From positions 527,803 to 591,802 of the forward strand of contig NZ_JACXAC010000006.1 of the NCBI RefSeq assembly GCF_014699055.1: a DNA stretch of 64,000 bases, in the 5' to 3' direction. The notes beneath the pieces were generated by a model. It was not told where the DNA came from. It did not search any database and worked only from the letters and a program-made list of their open reading frames with translations. Origin of the DNA: Hymenobacter armeniacus. GTDB taxonomy: Bacteria; Bacteroidota; Bacteroidia; Cytophagales; Hymenobacteraceae. Shown piece by piece: positions 23,626 to 33,902 of this stretch. The position numbers were made by a program, and so were the translations under genes. Position 1 is the stretch's first letter. Every line of letters begins with the position of its first letter.

Positions 23626-25842
23626 TTAGCGAGCCCCGACTACCAGCCGCTGGGTGGCCAGCGCTTGGCCGGCGGCGCCGCGCAGCACCACGTGGTAGAG
23701 GCCGGGCGCGAGGGCCGGCATGGCCACGTTGGCAGCGGCGTTGGGCACGGCCACTTGGCCCACCAGTTGGCCCAGCTGTGAGTAGGCCTGCACCACGCCG
23801 CCCGTGGCGGGCAGGTTGGGGCAGTGCACCAGCACAGCGCGGGCATCGGTGGCAGGGTTGGGGTATACTTCAAGTTGCGGGGCCGCCGCGGCCGACTTGC
23901 CGACGGCCACCGACACGATGGAAGACAGCGTGCTGCTGCCGTCGTAGTCTACCTGGCGCAGGCGGTAGTACACCACGGCCACGCCCAGGGCGCCGGCTTC
24001 GGCATCGCGCAGCTTGTAGCTCAGGCTGCGGGTGCTGCTGCCGGCAGCGTCTACCCGGCCCACGGCCGCAAACGGCACGTCGACGCCGGTGGAGCGCTCC
24101 ACCACAAAGTGGCTGCTGTTTTTCTCCGAAGCCGTGGTCCAGGCTACGTCGGCGCCGTTGTTGGCCCACTTGGCGCCGAAGGACGTCAGCTGCACCGGCA
24201 GCGGCGTGATGATGGACGGGATGCCGCCGGTTTTGTCGTCGGCGAAGGCGTAGTGGATGGGAAAGCTGGTGAGTGCCGAGGCGCCAGCCGAGGCGGTGAT
24301 TTGCACCGACGCGAAGGGACGGGTGGTGAGGAAGGAAATTTCCTGGCGGCCGTCGGGCAGCAAGGTCAGGGAGAGCAAGGAGCTGCCCGAGGCGCTTTCG
24401 AGCACCTTGCCGTCGGCGTCGTAGGTAGTCAGGGTCAGTTGGTCGAGCAGCGTGGCGTCGAGCAGGCCGGTGCCGTTGCCCACCACCATGCCGGCGCGGT
24501 TGCCGGCGGTGCCGGTGCCGTTCAGGGCCAGCTTCAGCTCGGCGGTGGTGAGCAGGCCGGTGGGGATGTTCATGGTGGCCACCGTGCTGGGGTCGTTGTC
24601 GGCCGCGCCTTGCGGGTTGGTCACGCCGCAGGGCCCGAGAACGCAGATGCCAGTGGTGTTGGTGGCGTATTTGCCAGCCGTCTGGCCCACCGGAAAGTCC
24701 GACTGCACGTGCGTGGTGCCCTCAAAGGCGCGGGGCTCGACGCCAAAGCCGTAATACAGCTTCAGGTCATCAAGCACCGACACCAGGCCGATGCGCTCAA
24801 TCTTCACCTCATCGAAGGGCAGCTTGGTGCGGAAGCTCACCTGGTATTTGCCGTCGGGCAGCGCGTGCAGTTCCAGCAGCTCGGCGCCGGTGGCGGTTTC
24901 GCCGGTGGGGAGGCCGTCGCGGTAGGTGCTCAGGCGCAGGCCCGACAAGATGCTCAGGTCCAGCAGGTCGTCGTTGCCAATCACAAAGCCGGCGTAGTAG
25001 CCGCCCGGGGCGTCGAGGTTGCTGGCCAGCTTCACCGACAACGCCGCCGGGCACGACACGGTGGCCAGGCTGTTGAAGGTGGCGTAGTTGGTTAGGTCGT
25101 TGTCGACGGCCCGCTCGGGGTTGCTCACCCCGGCCCCCACGCAGGCGCTAATCACGCCCGCATTCGAAGTGCCCGCGCCGTAGTATTGCGACAGGGCCGC
25201 GCCGCTGGCGGTGAACTGCGACAACGCCCCCTTGGCCTGCGGCTGTACCAACGACGGCACAGCGTAGGCGTAGTGAACGTTGAGCTTGAACGACACCGAG
25301 GCCAGGCCACCTACTTCAAGCTGCACGTGCGTAAACGGCGCCTTGGCCACAAACTCCAGTTGCGTGGGCCGCGTGCTGCCCAGCAGCAAGTCGCGCGCCA
25401 CTTCGGCCGATACCAACCACGACTCCCTCCACTGCGCGCCGTCATAGGTAGAGAGGGTAATCACGTTCACCAGGCTCAGGTTGAGCAGGTTGGAAGACGT
25501 CGTGGCGTTGCTCACCAGCACGCCGGCGCGGTCGCCCGCTGCACCGCCGGTCCCACTCAGCCCCAGCCGGATGCTGGCCGTCGAGGCCACGCTGAGGAAA
25601 GTGTTGAGAACGGCGTAATTGGTTAGGTCCGCGTCGGCGGCAAACCCGGGGTTTTGCACTCCGCTTTCCACCCCCAGAAAAGTCTTTTGGTAAGGGGTGT
25701 AGTTTGAGTAGACGTTGGAAGTCGAGTAAGCTGGCGACGGGGAAGCCAGCGCCGCGCCTGTGCCCAGTGATAAGACTAGGGCGGCCAGCAACCACGTCCG
25801 CAACCGGACCAACGATGTAGCAGTGGGAGTAAAGAATTGCAT
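23626..25842 (-). CDS. Secreted protein with three tandem ~145-residue repeats and T9SS sorting domain
   Basis: 738 residues. A signal peptide lies at MQFFTPTATSLVRLRTWLLA onward. Three repeats follow, each opening with G-V-x-N-P-x-x-A-x-D-x-D (for example GVQNPGFAADADLTNYAVLN, GVSNPERAVDNDLTNYATFN, GVTNPQGAADNDPSTVATMN), and each containing an 'AGxxVxN' core and ending in a 'xYxFxVE/xYAFADD' strand. A fibronectin-like linker (FGAKWANNGADVAWTTASEK) leads to the C-terminal sorting domain LEVYPNPATDARAVLVH. It is probably a cell-surface binding or adhesive protein. The ATG at 25840-25842 starts the signal peptide. Confidence 0.8.
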   Translation of the reverse strand: MQFFTPTATSLVRLRTWLLAALVLSLGTGAALASPSPAYSTSNVYSNYTPYQKTFLGVESGVQNPGFAADADLTNYAVLNTFLSVASTASIRLGLSGTGGAAGDRAGVLVSNATTSSNLLNLSLVNVITLSTYDGAQWRESWLVSAEVARDLLLGSTRPTQLEFVAKAPFTHVQLEVGGLASVSFKLNVHYAYAVPSLVQPQAKGALSQFTASGAALSQYYGAGTSNAGVISACVGAGVSNPERAVDNDLTNYATFNSLATVSCPAALSVKLASNLDAPGGYYAGFVIGNDDLLDLSILSGLRLSTYRDGLPTGETATGAELLELHALPDGKYQVSFRTKLPFDEVKIERIGLVSVLDDLKLYYGFGVEPRAFEGTTHVQSDFPVGQTAGKYATNTTGICVLGPCGVTNPQGAADNDPSTVATMNIPTGLLTTAELKLALNGTGTAGNRAGMVVGNGTGLLDATLLDQLTLTTYDADGKVLESASGSSLLSLTLLPDGRQEISFLTTRPFASVQITASAGASALTSFPIHYAFADDKTGGIPSIITPLPVQLTSFGAKWANNGADVAWTTASEKNSSHFVVERSTGVDVPFAAVGRVDAAGSSTRSLSYKLRDAEAGALGVAVVYYRLRQVDYDGSSTLSSIVSVAVGKSAAAAPQLEVYPNPATDARAVLVHCPNLPATGGVVQAYSQLGQLVGQVAVPNAAANVAMPALAPGLYHVVLRGAAGQALATQRLVVGAR

Positions 25843-26213
25843 GATAGTCGTAGAAAATATTTGAAAGTTTGGCACCCTGCCGCTCCATTTCATGCAATTC
25901 CGCGGCCATCAAGCCGCTTCCGTACTCTCTGCCTAAGTATCAACTACATAGTTTTTTTGGCTTGCTTTGCGCTTGTCTCAATTTGGGATTTTGTTCCTAA
26001 AACTAGAATACAAGAAAAAATCATGCGCAATCCGGCAGTCATTTCACTTCGTATATGCCTCATTTTGTCAGTTATTTTAACAAGAATGTTAATTTCGGCT
26101 TATTTTTGCAATATAACTTTTCCAATGCCGTCCGTACAGGAAAGCTTCTGCTTTGCTTAAGTGCTTAGCCAGGCAGCAGCCAAGCCTTGCTTGTTTCACA
26201 CTTTCTCTCTTCT
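25843..26213. other. AT-rich divergent intergenic region
   Basis: 371 bp between a surface-protein gene and the sigma-54 regulator. It is clearly more AT-rich than the coding DNA. A TATTTTTG (26101-26108) fits the -7 consensus for rightward transcription, but no TTG lies at the right distance. No credible gene was found. Confidence 0.4.
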
Positions 26214-27575
<1,362 letters not shown>

Positions 27576-27641
27576 CCGACGGGCGTGCCGCCCGTATCGT
27601 ACTTTGCCGTTCCGTTGGCCCCGTTTTCTTCTGCTATTCCG

Positions 27642-30524
27642 ATGATGCGCCGCTCCCGTTCTCCTCGCCTGGCCCGCCGCGCCCCGGTACCGGCCGCGCG
27701 GCGCGCGGTGGCGCGAGAAACCCATTCGGAGAGCCCCCACCGGCCGGTGCCCGAGGCGCCCCTCTTTGGCAATGGGCTGGCCGACAAGGTCCCGCTCATC
27801 CTGTTCAGCTACGACGCCCAGCGCCGCCAGCTGCTGCACTGCAACCGCCACTGCGAAACCGTGCTCGGCTTCACGCCCCGCGACCTGGTGAGCCAGGGAC
27901 ACCTGCTGGGGCCCAACATGCTGCACCCCATTTCGCTGGCTCGTGTGCAGAGCACCAACCTGAACGTGCTGCTCGACCAGGACCGTGACCTGACTTGGGA
28001 CTGCCGCGTGCGCCACCGCGACGGCGACTGGCGCTGGCTCCGCATCCGGGTGCGCGCCAGCGCCTGGACGCCCGACGGGCAGGTGCGCGAGCTGATGGGC
28101 AGCGCCGAAGACGTGAGCCGCCACCGCGCCGCGGTGGAAGAGCTGCGCCACAACCGCCACCTGCTGCGCCAAGTGGTGGACCTGGTGCCCAACCTGATTT
28201 ACATCTACGACCTGCGCCTGGAGCGCAACACCTACTCCAACCGCCGCATTGAGCTGGTGCTGGGCTACACCAGCGAAGAACTGCTGGCTTTCCCCGACGG
28301 CGCCCTGCTGCCCGGCCTGATGCCCCCCGAGGCCCAGCAGCGCCTGCGCGAGCACTGGGCCGCCGTGGCCCGCCTGCCCCAGGGCGAAGTGCTGACCCTG
28401 GAATTTTCCGCCCGCCACCGCAACGGCTCCCTGCGCTGGCTGCGCAGCAGCCACACGCCCTTTGCCCGCGATGCCGACGGCACCGTCACGAGCATTATTG
28501 GCGTGGCCGAAGACATCACCGACCGGCGCGCCACCGACGCCCACCGCCGCGCGGCCGGCGAGCGGCTGGCCGAGCAGCACCGCCTGTTCCGGCAGGTAAT
28601 AGACGCCCTGCCCCACCCCATCTACCTCAAAGACGGGCACGGCAACTACTTGCTGGCCAACCGCGCCCTGGCCGCGCTGTATGGGCTGACGCCCGACGAG
28701 CTGGTGCGGTTTGGGGCGGCTGGCGTGCCCGCCGTGACCACCGCCGAGCTGGCTCGCTACCAGGAGCAGGACCGCCAGGTGCTGGCCACCGGCGAAGACC
28801 TCATCCTGGAGGAATCGTACACCTATCCGGACGGCACGGTGTCGTGGTTCAGCAGCGTGAAGCGCCTGTTTGAGCGCGCCGACGGCACGGCCCAGGTGCT
28901 GGGCGTCGACAGCGACATCAGCGAGCTCAAGCGCACGCAGCAGGCCCTGGAGCAGGCCATTGGCGAAGCCCAGGTAGACGCCCAGGCCAAACAGGACTTT
29001 CTGGCCAACATGAGCCACGAGATTCGGACGCCGCTGCACGGCATTCTGGGCCTGACCGGGGTGTTGTCGAAAACCACGCTCAGCCGCAGCCAGCACGACT
29101 ACCTGCGCCTGCTGGCCGAATCGGCCGAGCACTTGCTGAACGTGCTGAACGACGTGCTAACCACCGCCCGCCTGGGCGCTGGCAAGCTGCGCGCCGAGCG
29201 CACGCCCTTCGACCCCGACGAGCTCCTGACCGGCTGCGCGGCGCTGCTGCGGCCCCGGGCCCGCGAAAAGGGCCTGCGCCTGCGCCTCGACAAGCCCGCC
29301 CACCTGCCCCAGGTGCTGGGCGACGCCCACCGGCTGCGCCAGGTGCTGCTCAACCTGGTCAGCAACGCCCTTAAGTTTACTGAGGAAGGGCAGGTGCGGC
29401 TGCGCTGCCGAACGGTGCCCGGCCCGAGCCTGCACGCCGCCCCCGTGGGCACCGTGTGGCTGCAGTTCGCGGTGAGCGACACGGGCGTGGGCATAGCGCC
29501 CGAAACCCTCGAGAAAGTGTTTGAGCCCTTCACGCAGGCCACGGCCAGCACCGACCGCGAATACGGCGGTTCGGGCCTGGGGCTCAGCATTTCGGAGGGG
29601 TTGGTGCGCCTCATGGGCGGCACCCTGCGCGTGTGCAGCGAGCTGGGCCAGGGCAGCACCTTCGCCTTCACACTGCCCTTTCAGCCGGTGCTGGCGGCAG
29701 CGCCCGAGCCAGAACAGGCCCCCGCCGCGCCGCCCGCCGAAACGGTGGCCGGCCGCATCCTGCTGGTGGAAGACAACATGGTGAACAGCCTGCTGGCCGA
29801 AACCGTGCTGCGCAACTGGGGCTGGCAGGTGACCACCGCCGCTAGCGGCCTGGCGGCCATTCAGCTGTTTGAGCACCGGCCCTTCGACCTCGTGCTCATG
29901 GACATTCAGATGCCGGGCATGGACGGCGAAACCGCCGCCCGCGCCCTGCGCGCCCACCCCGACGCCACCCGGGCCGCCACGCCCATCATCGCCCTCACGG
30001 CCCGCGCCCAGGCCGGCGAGGCCGAGCGCCTCAAAGCCACGGGCTTTGCCGGCTACTTGGCCAAGCCCTACCGCGAAGAACAACTCCTCGAAACCATGCA
30101 GGAAGTACTGGCCCGGCACCGCCCCGCCCCCGAACCTGCCTCACCTCATCAACCTCTATTTTCCATGCCCTCTGCAGCTCCCCTCTACGACTTGAGCAAC
30201 GTGCGCCAGCTGGTGCGCCACGACGAAGCCATTGTGCGCCGCTTGGCCTGGGCGTTCATCGAAACCACGCCGGCCATCCTCACCGCCCTCGACGAGGCCC
30301 TGACCAAGCCCGACTGGGAAGCCGTGGGTGACGCCGCCCACCACCTCAAAAGCTCCCTCGACGGGCTGGGCGTGGAAAGCCTGCGTCAGGTCATCCGCGA
30401 AATAGAAGCCTACGGCGAAAATGCCCCCGAGCCGGCGGCAGCGGCTCAGAAAGTGGCCCAGGTACGCGCCGTGACCGAAGAGGTGATGGCCGCGCTGCGC
30501 ACCGAGTTTCCGGAGCAGGCGTGA
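27642..30524 (+). CDS. Hybrid sensor histidine kinase with PAS domains, receiver and Hpt
   Basis: 960 residues without clear membrane segments, so probably a soluble sensor. Three PAS domains cover about 40-460 (PAS/PAC signature for instance YTSEELLAFPDG and IIGVAEDITDR). HisKA is FLANMSHEIRTPLHGILGL (phospho-His). The ATPase has NLVSNALKFTEEG, DTGVGIAPETLEK and GGSGLGLSISEGL. A receiver follows (ILLVEDNMVNSLLAE, VLMDIQMPGMDG). The C-terminal Hpt has DAAHHLKSSLDGLG with its phosphotransfer His. The full His-Asp-His chain can pass phosphate to the adjacent sigma-54 regulator. The first PAS domain is preceded by a basic, disordered N-terminus. Confidence 0.92.
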   Translation: MMRRSRSPRLARRAPVPAARRAVARETHSESPHRPVPEAPLFGNGLADKVPLILFSYDAQRRQLLHCNRHCETVLGFTPRDLVSQGHLLGPNMLHPISLARVQSTNLNVLLDQDRDLTWDCRVRHRDGDWRWLRIRVRASAWTPDGQVRELMGSAEDVSRHRAAVEELRHNRHLLRQVVDLVPNLIYIYDLRLERNTYSNRRIELVLGYTSEELLAFPDGALLPGLMPPEAQQRLREHWAAVARLPQGEVLTLEFSARHRNGSLRWLRSSHTPFARDADGTVTSIIGVAEDITDRRATDAHRRAAGERLAEQHRLFRQVIDALPHPIYLKDGHGNYLLANRALAALYGLTPDELVRFGAAGVPAVTTAELARYQEQDRQVLATGEDLILEESYTYPDGTVSWFSSVKRLFERADGTAQVLGVDSDISELKRTQQALEQAIGEAQVDAQAKQDFLANMSHEIRTPLHGILGLTGVLSKTTLSRSQHDYLRLLAESAEHLLNVLNDVLTTARLGAGKLRAERTPFDPDELLTGCAALLRPRAREKGLRLRLDKPAHLPQVLGDAHRLRQVLLNLVSNALKFTEEGQVRLRCRTVPGPSLHAAPVGTVWLQFAVSDTGVGIAPETLEKVFEPFTQATASTDREYGGSGLGLSISEGLVRLMGGTLRVCSELGQGSTFAFTLPFQPVLAAAPEPEQAPAAPPAETVAGRILLVEDNMVNSLLAETVLRNWGWQVTTAASGLAAIQLFEHRPFDLVLMDIQMPGMDGETAARALRAHPDATRAATPIIALTARAQAGEAERLKATGFAGYLAKPYREEQLLETMQEVLARHRPAPEPASPHQPLFSMPSAAPLYDLSNVRQLVRHDEAIVRRLAWAFIETTPAILTALDEALTKPDWEAVGDAAHHLKSSLDGLGVESLRQVIREIEAYGENAPEPAAAAQKVAQVRAVTEEVMAALRTEFPEQA

Positions 30525-30635
30525 AGCAAAAGCCGAAATCTTATTGAAACCCGCTTCGGCATTTCGGGGTTGAATACCTCAGCGGCGGCTCCCTGACCGG
30601 GCCGCCCATTTTCCACCCGAATTCACCTTAGTATC

Positions 30636-30743
30636 ATGTTTATCTTCATGCTCGGCCTGTTGGTACTCACGGCCATTATGGCCTATAGCACCGTGAACAA
30701 CGTGAAGGAGATGCTCGCCCCGGAACCGGTGCGGGTGAAATAG
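30636..30743 (+). CDS. 35-residue single-pass membrane peptide
   Basis: The ATG at 30636 opens MFIFMLGLLVLTAIMAYSTV and then a short charged tail ending in VRVK. One hydrophobic helix with a positively charged C-terminus is a plausible small membrane protein. It sits 111 bp after the hybrid kinase and 4 bp before a strong terminator, which supports real expression. The function is unknown; it could be a modulator of the sensor kinase. Short length keeps confidence modest. Confidence 0.5.
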   Translation: MFIFMLGLLVLTAIMAYSTVNNVKEMLAPEPVRVK

Positions 30744-30747
30744 TCTC

Positions 30748-30806
30748 CTGTAGCCAGACACAAAAAAAGCAGCCTTACGGGCTGCTTTTTTTGTGTCTGG
30801 CTACAG
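30748..30806. terminator. 27-bp perfect palindromic bidirectional terminator
   Basis: Arms 30748-30774 and 30780-30806 pair perfectly around a 5-nt loop. The core is GCAGCC/GGCTGC flanked by seven A and seven T, and pairing continues outward through CTGTAGCCAGACAC. It separates convergent genes: the small peptide on the left and the T9SS mini-protein on the right. Confidence 0.85.
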
Positions 30807-30819
30807 AGCGAAGACCAGA

Positions 30820-31209
30820 TTAGCGAATAACAAGCTTGCACATCTGGCTGGTGTTGTCGGATTCGAGGCGCACGTAGTAGAGGCCGTTGGCGAATTTGCT
30901 CAGGTCGAGCATTTTGGTGTACCGGTCGTTCAGTTCCGTGAGGGTTTCGCGGTACATCACCGAGCCGATGACGTTGAGTACGCTCAACTCCACCTTTTTG
31001 CCCTGCAGGTTGTTGATGGTGAGGTGCACGATGCCGGTGCTGGGGTTGGGGTACACCACCAGGGTTTTCTCGTCGTTGCCGGGTTTAGCGCCTTGCTGGC
31101 CGGGGCGGCTCAGCACGGCGGCCGAGGCGGCGGGCAGGCGGAGTGCCGGAGCTAGGCCGAAGCACAAACACATACACAGCAATAGAGGTAGAAAGTAGCG
31201 TTGCATCAT
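30820..31209 (-). CDS. Mini secreted protein consisting of little more than a T9SS sorting domain
   Basis: 129 residues. A hydrophobic signal (MMQRYFLPLLLCMCLCFGLA) and a 30-residue linker lead straight into LVVYPNPSTGIVHLTINNLQ and later GLYYVRLESDN with basic end CKLVIR. This is a complete type A C-terminal sorting domain. There is no room for a cargo domain, so the protein would be a processed peptide or a surface-anchored fragment. A TATCTTTG -7 element lies upstream at 31278-31285 on the minus strand. It may be a degraded or minimal T9SS substrate. Confidence 0.75.
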   Translation of the reverse strand: MMQRYFLPLLLCMCLCFGLAPALRLPAASAAVLSRPGQQGAKPGNDEKTLVVYPNPSTGIVHLTINNLQGKKVELSVLNVIGSVMYRETLTELNDRYTKMLDLSKFANGLYYVRLESDNTSQMCKLVIR

Positions 31210-31277
31210 AGTAAACTTAAGGTGGGAAAGGAAGCGCGTGTGGTACTAGCGTAACGAAAAGGGGAAATTTTAGTTGA

Positions 31278-31285
31278 CAAAGATA
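31278..31285 (-). promoter_or_regulatory. Probable -7 element for the T9SS mini-protein
   Basis: TATCTTTG on the minus strand fits TAnnTTTG and would give a leader of about 60-70 nt. No TTG is present at the expected -33 spacing. Confidence 0.4.
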
Positions 31286-31380
31286 CGGCGGCCATCCCTT
31301 TAGGGCCACGCGTATATACAGAAACCTCGATGAATTACGGTAATTTCGCTTTCATTGTTCTCATTTTACCGACCAATTAG

Positions 31381-32499
31381 GTGGATATTCTCTTGATTGG
31401 CGGCGGCTTAGCCGGTTTGGCGGCGGCCCTGGACCTGGCCGCCCGCGGCCACCGCGTGGCGGTGGTGGAACGCAAGCACTACCCCTTCCACAAGGTGTGC
31501 GGCGAGTACGTGAGCAACGAAGTGCTCCCCTACCTGCGCCGCCTCGGGGCCGACCCGGCCGCGTTGGCGCCGGCGGCCATCGGGCGGTTTGAGTTGTCGT
31601 CGCCGGGCGGGCGCACGCTCACGGCGCCGCTCGATTTGGGCGGCTTTGGGGTGAGCCGCTACCGGCTCGACGACTTCCTCTACCAGACAGCGCAAGCGCG
31701 CGGCGTCGAGTTCTACCTGAAAAGCACGGTGACCGACGTGGCCTACGAAGCCGCCACCGACCAGCACCGCGTGGCCCTGGCCGATGGCCGCCAGCTCACG
31801 GCCCGCGTGGTGCTGGGCACCTACGGCAAGCGCGCCAACCTCGACCGGCAGCTGCAACGCGGCTTTTTTGCGCAGCGCTCGCCCTACCTGGGGGTGAAAT
31901 ACCACTTGCGCCTGCCGGGCTTTGCGCGCGACGTGATTGCTCTGCACAACTTTGCCGACGGCTACGCGGGCATCTCGGCCATCGAGGAAGACAAGCTGTG
32001 CTTTTGCTACCTCACCACCCGCGAAAACCTGCGGCGCCACGGCACCATTCCGGCCATGGAAGCCGCGGTGCTGGCCCGCAACCCGCGCCTGCGCGAGATT
32101 CTGGACACGGCCGAGGTGCTGTATCCGCAGCCGGAAGTCATCAACGAGATTTCGTTTGCGCCCAAGCAGCCGGTGGAGCAGCACATCCTGATGGTGGGCG
32201 ACGCGGCGGGCCTCATCACGCCCTTGTGCGGCAACGGCATGGCCATGGCCCTGCACGGCGCGGCGCTGGCAGCAGCGGCGGCGCACGGCTTTCTTGCCCA
32301 CACCACCACCCGCCCGGCCATGGAGGCGGCCTATGCCCGGGCCTGGCAGGCCCAGTTTGGCGCGCGGCTGCGGGTGGGGCGCGCGGTGCAGCGCCTGTTT
32401 GGCGGGCCGGTGCTGAGCGAGCTGGTGGTGGGCGGCCTGCGCCACTGGCCGGGCGCTGTGCAGGCGCTGATGCGGCGCACCCATGGCCAGGAATTTTAG
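31381..32499 (+). CDS. FAD-dependent oxidoreductase (geranylgeranyl reductase/UbiH-like family)
   Basis: 372 residues. The N-terminal FAD-binding motif is DILLIGGGLAGLAAALDLAA (GxGxxG). Next come VVERKHYPFHKVCGEYVSNE, typical of the geranylgeranyl-reductase/halogenase-like flavoproteins, and the second FAD motif MVGDAAGLITPLCGNGMAMA. It probably oxidises or hydroxylates an aromatic or lipid substrate. It lies 154 bp before a type III polyketide synthase on the same strand, with a methyltransferase after that, so it is the likely tailoring oxidase of that cassette. The start is a GTG directly after a stop codon; no upstream ATG is available. Confidence 0.82.
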   Translation: MDILLIGGGLAGLAAALDLAARGHRVAVVERKHYPFHKVCGEYVSNEVLPYLRRLGADPAALAPAAIGRFELSSPGGRTLTAPLDLGGFGVSRYRLDDFLYQTAQARGVEFYLKSTVTDVAYEAATDQHRVALADGRQLTARVVLGTYGKRANLDRQLQRGFFAQRSPYLGVKYHLRLPGFARDVIALHNFADGYAGISAIEEDKLCFCYLTTRENLRRHGTIPAMEAAVLARNPRLREILDTAEVLYPQPEVINEISFAPKQPVEQHILMVGDAAGLITPLCGNGMAMALHGAALAAAAAHGFLAHTTTRPAMEAAYARAWQAQFGARLRVGRAVQRLFGGPVLSELVVGGLRHWPGAVQALMRRTHGQEF

Positions 32500-32653
32500 G
32501 ACCGGCCGCCCCACGCCAAAAAGTTATTAGCCCGATTTTGGCCCGGCCCGGCGCAAAACCGGTTGTTATCCCGTAAATAGGGCGAGTCGATGCCGGGGCA
32601 GGGCCCGGGCGCCGGCCTTGCTCCTGCTCTTTCGCCCGTAATTCCTTTCCCGA

Positions 32654-33868
32654 ATGCCGAGTTATTTAGGTGCCATTGGCACGGCCAACCCCGTTCATCG
32701 CATTGCTCAGCCGCAGATTGCGGAATTTATGGCGCAGGCGCTGGGCTTTGGCGAAGCCGACACGCGCAAGCTGCGGGCGCTGTACCGCGTGTCGGGCATC
32801 GAGCACCGCTATTCGGTGCTGCCCGACTACGGCCGGGCCAACGGCGAGTACACCTTTTTCCCCAACACGCCCGACCTGGAGCCGTTCCCGAGCGTGGGCC
32901 AGCGCATGGCCGCGTACCGCCGCGAGGCCCTGCCCCTGGCCGTGGAAGCCGTGCGCAACTCCCTGAGTCAGGTACCCGATGTGAACTTGGGCAGCATTAC
33001 CCACCTCGTCACGGTGAGCTGCACGGGCATGTACGCCCCGGGACTGGACATTGAGCTGGTGCAGGCCCTCGGCCTGCGGCCCGACGTGCGCCGCACCTGC
33101 GTGAACTTCATGGGCTGCTACGCCGCCGTGAACGCCGTGAAGCTGGCCGATGCCTTTTGCCTGGCCGATGCCCAGGCCCGCGTGCTCATCGTGAGCGTGG
33201 AGCTGTGCACGCTGCATTTCCAGAAAAGCCCGGAGGAAGACCACCTGGTGAGCAACGCCCTGTTTGGCGACGGCGCGGCGGCCTGCCTGGTGCAGGCCCG
33301 GCCGCTGCCCAACGAGGCGCCTAGCCTGGCGCTGCAAGCCTTCCACTGCGGGCTGGAACCCGACGGGCACGACGACATGGCCTGGCACATCAACGACTTC
33401 GGGTTTGAGATGACGCTGAGCAGCTACGTGCCCAAACTCATTCAGCGCGGCATCCGCAGCCTGACCGACGGGCTGCTGAACAGCCTGCCCGTGCAGCTCG
33501 GCGACGTGCGCCACTTCGCCATCCATCCCGGCGGACGCAAAATTCTCGAAACCATCGAAACCGAGCTGGGCCTGACGCGCGACGACAACCGCCACGCCTA
33601 CCGCGTGCTGCGCGACTACGGCAACATGTCGTCGGCCACGGTGCTGTTTGTGCTGCGCGAGGTGCTGGCCCATGCCACGCCCGCCGACAACGGTGCGCCG
33701 GTGCTCAGCTTTGCCTTCGGGCCGGGCCTGACGATGGAGGCCATGCTGTTGCAGTTAGCAGTTAGCAGGGAACAGTTAGCAGTGAGTAGTGAGCACCTAA
33801 ATGCTGCGGCGCACCTGCCACAGGAAAAGATGAGCCGGGCAGCAAAACTGTTAACTACTAACTGCTAA
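32654..33868 (+). CDS. Type III polyketide synthase (chalcone/alkylresorcinol synthase-like) with repeat-derived C-terminus
   Basis: 404 residues. The thiolase-fold catalytic triad is visible: Cys155 in NFMGCYAAVN, His291 in FAIHPGGRK, Asn324 in DYGNMSSAT, with spacings close to plant chalcone synthase. It should extend an acyl-CoA with malonyl-CoA and cyclise the product. The family core ends near residue 366 (FGPGLTMEAMLL). The last 38 residues, including QLAVSREQLAVSSE, come from an inverted repeat in the DNA that also supplies the stop codon. Neighbours (flavoprotein, methyltransferase) suggest an oxidised, methylated resorcinol, pyrone or quinone product. Confidence 0.9.
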   Translation: MPSYLGAIGTANPVHRIAQPQIAEFMAQALGFGEADTRKLRALYRVSGIEHRYSVLPDYGRANGEYTFFPNTPDLEPFPSVGQRMAAYRREALPLAVEAVRNSLSQVPDVNLGSITHLVTVSCTGMYAPGLDIELVQALGLRPDVRRTCVNFMGCYAAVNAVKLADAFCLADAQARVLIVSVELCTLHFQKSPEEDHLVSNALFGDGAAACLVQARPLPNEAPSLALQAFHCGLEPDGHDDMAWHINDFGFEMTLSSYVPKLIQRGIRSLTDGLLNSLPVQLGDVRHFAIHPGGRKILETIETELGLTRDDNRHAYRVLRDYGNMSSATVLFVLREVLAHATPADNGAPVLSFAFGPGLTMEAMLLQLAVSREQLAVSSEHLNAAAHLPQEKMSRAAKLLTTNC

Positions 33869-33884
33869 CTGTTCCCTGCTAACT
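33760..33884. repeat. Inverted repeat of 'AGTTAGCAG' units at the 3' end of the polyketide synthase gene
   Basis: Arms 33760-33783 and 33861-33884 are perfect 24-bp inverted copies built from repeated TTAGCAG-like units, with more imperfect copies on both sides (33749-33792 and 33847-33896). The element lies across the last codons of the polyketide synthase and ends 18 bp before the methyltransferase ATG. Confidence 0.85.
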
Positions 33885-33902
33885 GTTCCCTGCTCATTGA
33901 AG

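Noticed and set aside
25837..26160. Possible 107-residue plus-strand gene in the AT-rich gap
   Set aside because: It overlaps the divergent surface-protein start, has no recognisable domain, and its hydrophobic stretches reflect AT-rich codons.
33749..33896. The AGTTAGCAG units considered as a CRISPR array
   Set aside because: The units are short, adjacent and inverted, with no regular unique spacers and no cas genes nearby.
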